NCBI GenBank assembly: GCA_903927345.1
Contig: CAIYMO010000057.1
Coordinates: 55,846-119,845 of the forward strand
Source of the DNA: an uncultured Armatimonadota bacterium
GTDB taxonomy: Bacteria > Armatimonadota > Fimbriimonadia > Fimbriimonadales > Fimbriimonadaceae
DNA: 64,000 bases
Direction of reading: 5' to 3'
The notes under the pieces: generated by a model
What the model saw: the letters and a program-made list of their open reading frames with translations, nothing else
Told to the model about the DNA's origin: nothing
The model's database searches: none
Translations under genes and position numbers: made by a program
Shown here: positions 45,569 to 54,200 of the stretch, piece by piece
Layout of the letters: each line of letters opens with the position of its first letter
How positions within the stretch are numbered: position 1 is the first letter of the stretch

Positions 45569-46440
45569 CTTCGTCGGCGAAGCAGAGCGAAGGCACCTGC
45601 ACCGAGCACAATCATACTGGCTGGCTCAGGGACTGCTGCTATGCGAAAGACCTGCTCTGAGTTACCGGTAGCACCGCCCTCAAAGAAGCCAAAATTAGTG
45701 GTGGTAGCTGTAATATCGCTTTCTCCAAAACCCACTCCTCCGTTTGATCGAAGGACTGCATCGGCGTTGATGAAGAACTGGATGCTCTTCACATTTGTCG
45801 AACCTGAGTCGAGAACTGCAAAGCTCCGTACAGGCATCAATGTAGTAGGGCTCTGACCATAGGGAATTGTGTAATTGCTGCCGCCATCGGCACTGAAGCC
45901 GTTGAAGACCGAATACTGTCGCACTCGAGCCCGCGAGCTGTCGTTGTAGTTGGTCAAGAGGTATGAAGATGTATCGCCAGCGTCAAAAGTGAGCTTGCCA
46001 TTGCCTGCACCAAAACTCGATGCAGGGATTATGTTGTTGCCGCCCTTGTCGGTATGAAAGAAAAAGGTGTTTCCTCTTGTGGTCCCCGTGTACCCGATTC
46101 CAATGCCCATGATGCGATCACCCGCTCGCCAAGAGTCATTAAACAGGCTGGTAGAGGTGTCGCCAGAGTAACTTGAGCCGTTTCCAGTTGAGCCATCAGG
46201 AAGCCGGGTTCCGCCGATGGACTGACCGGCACCCAACACGAAGCTGCTACTGTAAATATTGAAAGTGCGATTGGTGTTTCCGACTACCCAGATGCCGGAG
46301 GTCTGACTGTTGCCAACAGATTTCCATCCGCCCCAAGAGTTGCCGCCATTGATGTCAATGATCTGGGCCGAGGCGAGCTTTACGCCTAAAGTGCTTCCGG
46401 CCAAAACAATGACCAAGGTTGAAAAGGATTTTGAGAACAT
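45559..46440 (-). CDS. PEP-CTERM sorted exported protein
   Basis: A 293-residue protein with an N-terminal signal peptide (LVIVLAGSTLGVKLASA) and a Gly/Ser/Asn-rich beta body. The C-terminal PEP-CTERM signal is VPEPASMIVLGAGAFALLRRR: the PEP motif, a hydrophobic helix and an Arg cluster. Exosortase processes such proteins for the envelope or an extracellular matrix; no exosortase gene is in the window. AGAAGGAAG is five bases before the ATG. Confidence 0.93.
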   Translation of the reverse strand: MFSKSFSTLVIVLAGSTLGVKLASAQIIDINGGNSWGGWKSVGNSQTSGIWVVGNTNRTFNIYSSSFVLGAGQSIGGTRLPDGSTGNGSSYSGDTSTSLFNDSWRAGDRIMGIGIGYTGTTRGNTFFFHTDKGGNNIIPASSFGAGNGKLTFDAGDTSSYLLTNYNDSSRARVRQYSVFNGFSADGGSNYTIPYGQSPTTLMPVRSFAVLDSGSTNVKSIQFFINADAVLRSNGGVGFGESDITATTTNFGFFEGGATGNSEQVFRIAAVPEPASMIVLGAGAFALLRRRSKA

Positions 46441-46542
46441 AACTGCTTCCTTCTTGTGGATTTTTCAAGCAAAAAACCCGACAAATATAACAGCCCAATT
46501 GAACCCAGTGTTCGCCGATTCCTTCTCTTGACAACTATGAAA

Positions 46543-46588
46543 CCAGCAAGAATGCCTGCCATAAGCCAGTAAGAATGCCTGGCTCACC
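46543..46588. repeat. Two tandem 23-base units
   Basis: 46543-46565 and 46566-46588 share CCAG(C/T)AAGAATGCCTG (15 of 16 bases), then diverge. They lie in the PEP-CTERM upstream region. Confidence 0.55.
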
Positions 46589-46590
46589 TT

Positions 46591-46619
46591 AATGCACAGT
46601 TAACAACTTCACGTGCATT
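46591..46619. repeat. Inverted repeat downstream of the HIT gene
   Basis: AATGCAC (46591-46597) and GTGCATT (46613-46619) with a 15-base spacer. It is 40 bases after the HIT stop and about 150 bases before the PEP-CTERM start on the minus strand; either a terminator stem or an operator. Confidence 0.45.
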
Positions 46620-46658
46620 GTTGCAAACTTGCCCCAAAAAAGCCTGACCAGCAAAAGC

Positions 46659-47135
46659 CTAGTGCAGAACTTCGACGCTGGCGCGCTCTTCCTGAACCTT
46701 CAGGATCATCTCACGAATCTGGTTCTGAAGATTGCCATGCACCTCGGGGTCCCAAACCGTGTCCGCATGAAGCCGAATCTCTTCGGGAATCGAGAGCGGA
46801 GGAAGCGTCGCGTACTCAGGAACTTCCCATTCGTAGCGGGGCCAAACGTGAGCATGAAGGAACGGATCAACGTTGCCGTACATCGCAAAGTTAATCCGCT
46901 TCGACTCGGTCACCCGATTAATCGCCTCACCCAAAAGCGACATATCTTCAAGGAAAGCGTGCCGTTGCTTCTCCGGAAGATCAAGTAACTGCTCAACCTG
47001 TGGATAAGCCAGCAACAAGCAGTAACCGGGCAAAAACTGGTTGTCCGCCATGATCGCAAAGCCGCTTCGCATCCGCAGGACAAGGCGAGGGTTCAGTCCC
47101 TCTGCAAGTTCTTGAAGGCGTTCGCTCGGCGTCAT
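46659..47135 (-). CDS. HIT-family protein
   Basis: A 158-residue protein with a histidine-triad-like site FLHAHVWPRYEWE (HxHxxxR). Only two of the usual three His are in register, as in divergent HIT hydrolases and transferases that act on nucleotidyl bonds. The start ATG at 47135 is preferred; a frame 14 codons longer exists. The exact substrate is unknown. Confidence 0.82.
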   Translation of the reverse strand: MTPSERLQELAEGLNPRLVLRMRSGFAIMADNQFLPGYCLLLAYPQVEQLLDLPEKQRHAFLEDMSLLGEAINRVTESKRINFAMYGNVDPFLHAHVWPRYEWEVPEYATLPPLSIPEEIRLHADTVWDPEVHGNLQNQIREMILKVQEERASVEVLH

Positions 47136-47237
47136 GGTGACTCGCAGTTTATCGCAATTGTCCCAACTTCGGGGCAATGATCAGGTTAAAGACACAAACC
47201 GTAGCGGGAAAAGTCCTGCAACGATACAATAACCTTT

Positions 47238-50003
47238 GTGTCTTCCTGGACTGTCTCCATCCTCAGCCGCTTTGAGTTTGCGAGCGAAGAGGGAAGACTT
47301 CTGAGCCTAAGAAGCCGCCAATACGCCGAGTTCCTCGCCATCCTGGCAATGTCTGGCCCTCACGGCATCGAGCTCTCAAGAATCGGCACCGATTTCTTCG
47401 TCGAACCCTGGTCCGACCACAAGCAAGCCCTGAGAAACCTCTGCAGCCGAGTTAAGCAGCAAGCCTCCGGCCTCAGCGACCTGCCGCTCATGGTCCGCCA
47501 GGGCGACTACGCCTGGCTCGACAAAAACCACTGCGACTGCGACCTATGGAGCTTCCGCGAAGCTCTCGAACGAGCCGAGTACTCCAAGACCGCAACCGAA
47601 CTTCTCCCGTTCGTCGAGAACCTCCGAGTCCCACTCATCGGCGACGACTTCATCTCCGAAATCGCCGGCCACCTCGTCTCCGAACTCGCCCTCGACCTGC
47701 TCCGGGCCGCCGAGCTGCTCACTGCCGCCACCGACAATGCCCGGCATAAATCGATCATCCTCTCGATCCTCAACGTCATCCGTCCCCGGCTCGACAGCGA
47801 CACCAACACAACCAAGCGCCTCCTTTCCATCTACGGCACCCTCCGCCTCCGCCAAGAGCTCGTTGAAACCCTCGCCGACTACTCCGAGTACCTCGAAGTC
47901 GGTATAGGCGAAGAACCTGACTCCCAAATCCAACGCTTCGTGGAAAACCTTCTCCGCGAGATGGACACCACCCACGTCGACGCCTTCCCACCCCCCGCAC
48001 CTGTCACCCAAACCGTCGGCAACGAAGACCTCCTCGATGAAGTCATCCAACTCATCACCGACTCACCTCGAGTCTTTGTCGGCGGCCTTCCTGGAGTCGG
48101 CAAAAGCCACCTGCTCCGAGCCGTTTTCCATCACCGACAAATCTCTCAACTCCGGCCGCTCTACATCGATCTCCAAGCTTGCCCCCGACCCCTCAGCGCC
48201 GACCAGGTCCGCGAACGCGTCCCCGGGCTTCTCATTGTTGACAACTATAAAGCGAGCGACCATGAACAACTCACCTCTGTTCTCGAAGCCAATCCCGAAG
48301 TCAAACTCCTCGTCTCCGGCAATTCGGACCAAGGCTTCGAGCTAGAATCCCGAATCAGCGTCCCCCCGCTCGAAGTCGGCTCCGAAGCCGCCCCCGGCGA
48401 CGCAGTCCTCCTCCTCGAGCAAATGCTCGAGGGCCTCGGTCTCCGCAAAAGTGAACTCTTCACCCTCGCCTCGCGAACCAACGGTATTCCCCAAAGAATC
48501 CACACCGCCGCTAAATGGGCCCGCGAATTTGGTTCCGACCTCGCTCTCCGCAGCCTGGATAACCCAGAGGCAATCGCTAAGGATTCCACCGCCGCCCTCC
48601 AACAAATGATCGAGCCCCTCCCGGCTCAATCCAAACACGCCCTCCGTGCCCTCGCCAACTTTGGCTCGCCTGTTTCTGGTGGAATGCTTGTCGACTGCCT
48701 CGAACTCGGTCTACTCGACCTTCGTCGCCTAACCACTCTCGGCCTCCTCGAGTTTCGAGTCGGCGACCAAACCTTCGCTGTCCCAGCCTCAATGGTCAAC
48801 GACCTCCGAAGCCTAGAAGGATTCGAGGACGCCAATGACTCTCAGCTCAAGTTCGAGTCCAATCTCGTTAACAACCTCGCCCGCCAACCCGCCCAGGATT
48901 CAAAGATAGCCGACATCCTGGCCGTCCAGCGACTGATTACCGCTCGCCTCGACCGGGGTGACTCTCTCGGAGCCTTCGAAGCGATCCGCGCAATCAGATC
49001 TCACTTGCTCATCGCCAGAACGTGCGTCTGCGAACCCTCAGACCTCATCCCCTTCCTCGAGAAACTAGACCAATCCGCCGCCGAGTTCATCCCAACAATC
49101 CTCAGTATTTGCGGAGCTCTCTTCTTTCAATATCGCTTCAAAGACGTCGTGGACCTGATGGTCGATCCAAAGTGGAAGAATGCCATCGATGAAGCCCCTC
49201 TCAGCGTCAGATCAGACTGGTTCTCCACCCTTGGCGTCGCAAGGGCGCGATTTGGCGACTGCGAAGGGGCGCTGTTGGACCTGAAGCAGTCCGTTGTGAA
49301 TGCCCGGAGTGCAGAAAACTACGCTCTGCTCGTCAAAGCACTCTACAACCTCGCGACGACTTATGCGGCACTAAAGCGTTTTGAAGAGGCTCTAGCGCCG
49401 CTCCAAGAAGCAATCGCTCTATCAGAGCACATCCCATCTGTCAAAGCTCGATTCGAGTTACTCCACATGGAAGGGCTCTATCTTGGTGATAGTGGTGCTG
49501 AGCTTTCTCAGGTTCTCAACACCCTCCACATGGCACTCTCTTACGCCCGATCCCACTCGCTCCGGACAGAAGCTGGTTGGGTGCTCCAGTCAATCGGATT
49601 GACGTTCTTTAGAGCAAAGAACTATCCATCAGCCGCCGTTGCTCTTGCAATCGGAACCCGCGACTACCTCAACCCCGAGATGGGTGCGGATTACCGCAGA
49701 ATTGCGAGTTTTTGCTTCGACATCATGGCGCACTGCTTCCTCCAAATGGGCGCCCAAGCCCTTGCCTATCAGGCAGCAATTCTCTCGCTTAACCTTTTCC
49801 AAAGGCAGCACGAAAACATGAATGGGCTCCAACGATACGGAGTGTCGCGCATTGAGCTTCCCGAGGGTCTTCAACGGGCCAGCCAGCCGGCCACCTCCGC
49901 TGACGTCCTCCTATTCCTCGGCCAAGTCCAGCGGTACCTGCGTACCGATGAAACTAGTGTTCGAGTCTTCGCGCAGTACAACTACGACGCCGTTGACGCC
50001 TGA
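47238..50003 (+). CDS. STAND-type ATPase regulator with N-terminal wHTH/BTAD and C-terminal TPRs
   Basis: A 921-residue protein starting at GTG 47238. The N-terminus (about 1-100) resembles an OmpR/SARP-like winged helix (HGIELSRIGTDFF...KQALRNLCSRVKQQ), followed by a bacterial-transcriptional-activator-like helical region (about 100-240). An NTPase follows with Walker A GGLPGVGKSHLL (about 278) and Walker B GLLIVDNY (about 328). The C-terminal third is TPR-rich (ALVKALYNLATTYAALKRFEEALAPLQEAI). This is the AfsR/SARP-like arrangement: ligand or partner sensing by TPRs, nucleotide switch and DNA binding. Its target genes are not evident; the neighbours are HIT (divergent) and lipA. Confidence 0.87.
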   Translation: MSSWTVSILSRFEFASEEGRLLSLRSRQYAEFLAILAMSGPHGIELSRIGTDFFVEPWSDHKQALRNLCSRVKQQASGLSDLPLMVRQGDYAWLDKNHCDCDLWSFREALERAEYSKTATELLPFVENLRVPLIGDDFISEIAGHLVSELALDLLRAAELLTAATDNARHKSIILSILNVIRPRLDSDTNTTKRLLSIYGTLRLRQELVETLADYSEYLEVGIGEEPDSQIQRFVENLLREMDTTHVDAFPPPAPVTQTVGNEDLLDEVIQLITDSPRVFVGGLPGVGKSHLLRAVFHHRQISQLRPLYIDLQACPRPLSADQVRERVPGLLIVDNYKASDHEQLTSVLEANPEVKLLVSGNSDQGFELESRISVPPLEVGSEAAPGDAVLLLEQMLEGLGLRKSELFTLASRTNGIPQRIHTAAKWAREFGSDLALRSLDNPEAIAKDSTAALQQMIEPLPAQSKHALRALANFGSPVSGGMLVDCLELGLLDLRRLTTLGLLEFRVGDQTFAVPASMVNDLRSLEGFEDANDSQLKFESNLVNNLARQPAQDSKIADILAVQRLITARLDRGDSLGAFEAIRAIRSHLLIARTCVCEPSDLIPFLEKLDQSAAEFIPTILSICGALFFQYRFKDVVDLMVDPKWKNAIDEAPLSVRSDWFSTLGVARARFGDCEGALLDLKQSVVNARSAENYALLVKALYNLATTYAALKRFEEALAPLQEAIALSEHIPSVKARFELLHMEGLYLGDSGAELSQVLNTLHMALSYARSHSLRTEAGWVLQSIGLTFFRAKNYPSAAVALAIGTRDYLNPEMGADYRRIASFCFDIMAHCFLQMGAQALAYQAAILSLNLFQRQHENMNGLQRYGVSRIELPEGLQRASQPATSADVLLFLGQVQRYLRTDETSVRVFAQYNYDAVDA

Positions 50004-50236
50004 GGCATCATGCCCACCACGTGATAACGGGTTCCGAGTTGGGCGATAAACACCACACACTCGTCTGAGCGGGTCATTGACTTACAACCAAAGATGTACT
50101 GCCCGTACTGATCTTTTAGCTTCCCCGTCGACAGTTGATTGGTAACAACCCACTGCTCCTGCGACCGCGTGCAAGCCAAGATAGAGCCGGGTTTTATGGC
50201 GATCCGATGAGCGAGGATGTTGGTTCGTCTCTGCAT
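49982..50236 (-). CDS. Hypothetical protein, 84 aa
   Basis: A small soluble protein (AIKPGSILACTRSQEQWVVTNQLSTGK...YHVVGMMP) with plausible composition. It overlaps the end of the STAND gene on the other strand by 22 bases and fills the gap before lipA. No ribosome site and no family. Confidence 0.45.
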   Translation of the reverse strand: MQRRTNILAHRIAIKPGSILACTRSQEQWVVTNQLSTGKLKDQYGQYIFGCKSMTRSDECVVFIAQLGTRYHVVGMMPQASTAS

Positions 50237-50325
50237 TGCATCTTGAGACTAACAGCGGCACCGTCGCATGTTCGTCGCAAACTTTGTCCGCACTATCTTA
50301 GGTTCAATTGACGTAAACTATAGGT

Positions 50326-51273
50326 ATGAACCAGCGGTTGCCAGAATGGCTGACCATTCGCATGCCTCGCCCCGACACCATTCGGCAAGTCGAAGGGATG
50401 ATGCGGCAGAAGAATCTGCACACGGTTTGTGAGTCCGCTCGCTGTCCAAACCTGCCGGAATGCTGGAGCAAAAAGACCGCAACCTTCATGATCCTCGGTG
50501 ATACTTGCACCCGATCATGCGGATTCTGTGCGATCAAAGTCGGACGTGGTTTGACCGTCAATCCTGAGGAGCCCGCCGACGTTGCAAAGATCGCTGCCGA
50601 CCTTGGTCTGAAGCACATCGTTGTCACCAGCGTCGCCCGAGACGACCTCGCCGACCAAGGGTCGATGCAGTTCGCCCACACCATTCGCGAACTTCACAAA
50701 GCAAACCCACTCTGCATCGTCGAAGTCCTCACCCCCGACTTCAAAGGCAACCGGGAGTGCATCAAGAACGTCTGCGACGCGAAGCCAGAGATTTACAATC
50801 ACAACATCGAGACCGTCGAGCGACTCCACACCCTCGTTCGTCCCCAGGCGAAGTACGCCCGGACGATGAGCGTCCTCGAACAGGTGAAAGAGATCGATCC
50901 TACGATCTACACCAAGAGCGGAATCATGCTCGGCTTGGGAGAAACCAAAGACGAAGTGATCCAAACCTTGCAGGATCTCCGCGACATCGGAGTGGACGCC
51001 GTCACCATCGGTCAGTACCTCCGACCCACCATGCGCCACCTTCCAGTAGTCGAATATATCCACCCGACCGAATTCAAGGAATACGAGAAAATCGGCGAAG
51101 AGATGGGATTTGCGTTCGTAGCCAGCGGACCTTTCATCCGTTCGTCGTACAATGCAATTGAGTTCAGCAAGAAGGTGATGGGCGACCGACTCAGTCAGCT
51201 AGATGAGGCAGAAAGGGCAAAGTTCCTGGCTGACCTCGAAGCGCAAAGCGAAAACCACACCGTAAGCGTCTGA
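50326..51273 (+). CDS. lipA: Lipoyl synthase
   Basis: A 315-residue radical SAM enzyme with both iron-sulphur clusters visible: the auxiliary cluster CESARCPNLPEC and the radical SAM CTRSCGFCAIK. The C-terminal RSSYNA motif carries the Ser that ligates the auxiliary cluster. It inserts two sulphurs into octanoyl groups on lipoyl domains. AGG lies just before the ATG. lipB is not in the window. Confidence 0.97.
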   Translation: MNQRLPEWLTIRMPRPDTIRQVEGMMRQKNLHTVCESARCPNLPECWSKKTATFMILGDTCTRSCGFCAIKVGRGLTVNPEEPADVAKIAADLGLKHIVVTSVARDDLADQGSMQFAHTIRELHKANPLCIVEVLTPDFKGNRECIKNVCDAKPEIYNHNIETVERLHTLVRPQAKYARTMSVLEQVKEIDPTIYTKSGIMLGLGETKDEVIQTLQDLRDIGVDAVTIGQYLRPTMRHLPVVEYIHPTEFKEYEKIGEEMGFAFVASGPFIRSSYNAIEFSKKVMGDRLSQLDEAERAKFLADLEAQSENHTVSV

Positions 51274-51290
51274 ACGCGTGAAGAGCCAGG

Positions 51291-54200
51291 ATGGCCAACT
51301 CTCTAGTTCGGTTTGCCGCGATGTACGGTCCCATTGGTGGGGTCGCCATCGTTTGCGGACTGTACTTCCTCGATTGTGTCCAAGAGGTTCTCTCCCCAAG
51401 TACCGGATTCAAAATTGACTACCAAACCGAAGCGGGACTCGTCAATCTGCAATGCCAGAACTACAGCTTTGACCCCCTTGGCGGAAGCCTGACCGCCCAG
51501 AGTTTCGAAATCCGCCATTCCGACGGAAAGCTGATCGCTAGGCTCCCGAAACTGCTCATCACCGGGTTACGAATCGACCAGCGCCTCGCCCCCCGCGTAC
51601 TCCTTCAAGACGCCGAAATCTGGGTCCGAAGAAAAGCAAACGGCAAAATCGACCTAGAGCGATACCTACCCCCATCTACCGGTGAACCCAGTTCGACCGC
51701 CTTCTCGGCAGAACTCTACCGCTGCAGAGTCAACTTTCTCGACGAAGCCTCAGTCGGACTCCCCAGCAACCAGCTCTACATCTCCCACGGAAAAGTGAGT
51801 GGAATGGGCGATAACCTGTTCGCCAATGTCAACCTCAATCTTATGGGCATCGGCACCGCCGACCTAGAGGTAACCAAGTCAATCCGAGGCCTTGGTCTCA
51901 TCGGCTCAAACCTCTCCATTGAACCTGCCCGCCTGCGAAGCCGACTCCTGCTGGGTCCCGAAAAGAAAGCCTGGATTGACATGTCCAAACTGACGATCGG
52001 TGAAGGCAAGGTCAAGGGCGACTTCCAGGCGATGCTTGTTCCCCAATCGCCCGCAACCTTCCGTGCGAACCTCTCGGGCGAACTCGGTGGACTCGGCTGG
52101 GATAAGTACATCGTCGGCAAGTCCTCTTTCAACGCCTCACTCTCCGACACTGACGTTCGATTCGTCGCCAAGCTCACTGAAAGTAACGCAGAAGCAAATC
52201 TGCGCGGGATCGTTGACTGGTCAAAGAAGCTCCAAATATCGGGCTACTCAAAGCTGGTGCGAGTGACCCCGGCGATTCTCAACAAATACAAGCTCGGAGT
52301 CCCAGATTGGTTGCGACTCTCAGAAGCCGATGCCCAAGGTACGTTCCGCTATGCAGACGGCGCTTTCCGTTTCAACGGCGATGTGAACGCCCAGAAGGTG
52401 GGAGCATTCGGCCTAGCCGCCAATCGAGTCGCCTCCAACATTGAGGTTGACCAGGATGGGCTTCGCGCTTACTGGGATGAGATCACCCTTGGTCGATCCT
52501 CGACCCAAGGCGTAGTTTCATATAAGTTTAAGCCACAGAAATGGCAAATAGCGCTCTCCTCAAGCCAAGCCTATGCCGACGACTTTGCCACCTACATCCC
52601 TGCTGAGCTGAAAGGAACCGGAGGCTCCGTCAACGTAGTTGGTGGCGGCATCGGAGCTCAGTATGAGTTGAACATCGCCTCGCGCTTAAACGCTAAAGTG
52701 AGCCTGGGCGCCCGAAAGCTGAGCCTAGACTCCACCGAGATTCTTGGCCGATTTGATGGCAAAACGTTCCGAATCGACCGTGCGGCGGTCGAGGGAACAA
52801 AGGGCAACCTCTTCGCCACCGGAACCATTGATCTCAAGCGCGGACTATCCGTCGATCTCGAAGGCTCCGGTCTCCTCCTCTCCCAATTCCTTCCCGAGTT
52901 AACCGGAGAAGCTGATGTCAAAGGCCGTCTCGTCGGTTCAATCCAGAAACCAAAGTTCTTCGGCTCAGTTCAGGCAATTGGTCTGGGATACGGAGAGTAC
53001 GCGGATGCCATTACGGCTGTCGCAGCAGACGTCGCCGTCGATACGAATGGGGTCGGCGTGACAAACCTCCTCGGAGTAAAAAGCGCGGGGCAAATCACGG
53101 GCGAGCTTGGTCTGAAGTTTAAGAGCCAGGCTCTCTCTGGGGCGCTTAGTGCCGGTGGAATCAATATATCTGACTTCTACGAAGGTCCAGTTGCGGGCGT
53201 AGTTGACCTGCAGAACATTGTTCTCGCCGGAACGTTAGCTGCCCCCAAACTCACAGGACAAGCCCAGGCACCTACCTTGCTCGCCGCGAACACCAAGGTG
53301 TCCAACGTCTTTGCGTCAATCCAACTTGACGGCACCAAGCTTAAAATCGATGGTGTCACAGCCAAAGTCGCCGATGGAACCCTGACCAGCGCCGAAGCCG
53401 ATATTGACCTCAAAACAAACAGCGGAACCCTATCCGGAAAAGCCGCAAAGCTCTCGTTCACCGAGATCCGCCAAATTGTTAATCGCCAAATCGGCGACGG
53501 AAAGTCAGACTTCCTCGGCGAAGACCTCGACGTCAAAGGCACCACCGACGCCACGTTCAATGTTGCCCTGCGCAATGGGCAAATCGAATCGATCAAGGCC
53601 GATGGCTTGGTGGACACCGTCAAGTTAAACCAAGCCACTATCGGTGCCGGAGACTGGAAGTTTGGCTTTGACGGCAAGAGCTACCAAGTCGATGCAACAC
53701 TCGGTTCGATTGACGATTACTTCCAGTTAAACGGCTTAAACTATAACGTATCGTCCAAGAAGTTAAACGGGGAACTGGTTGCCTATAATGTCCCAATCCG
53801 CGAAATCGTCCTCGCAGGTGAGTCGAAACTCGAGAAGTATCCCGGCGTCTTCGATCGCCTTTCAATTATCAAAGGCAAGATGGGCTTCTCCGCGACCCTA
53901 GCCGGCTCCGCCGACGAGCCTGTCGTTTCCCTGAGCGATTTCGAAGTTTCCAACCTTTTCCTCGGTGACCAAAATCTTGGCACCGTCGCGATGCGCGGCG
54001 TCTATTCCCCAGAAGGCTGGAGAGTCTACGACGGCTCAATAGTCGGTCCCAAACTGAGCAGGCTCAATCTCCCCTTCGCCAAAATACTGCTCAATGACCG
54101 CCAAGGCATTCCCGATGGAACCGCGCGCTTCTCAGCCGGAATGTCAACCGAAAACGTCGACGGAAAACTAGAACTCACCGGATTCCCGCTGAGCAAGTTC

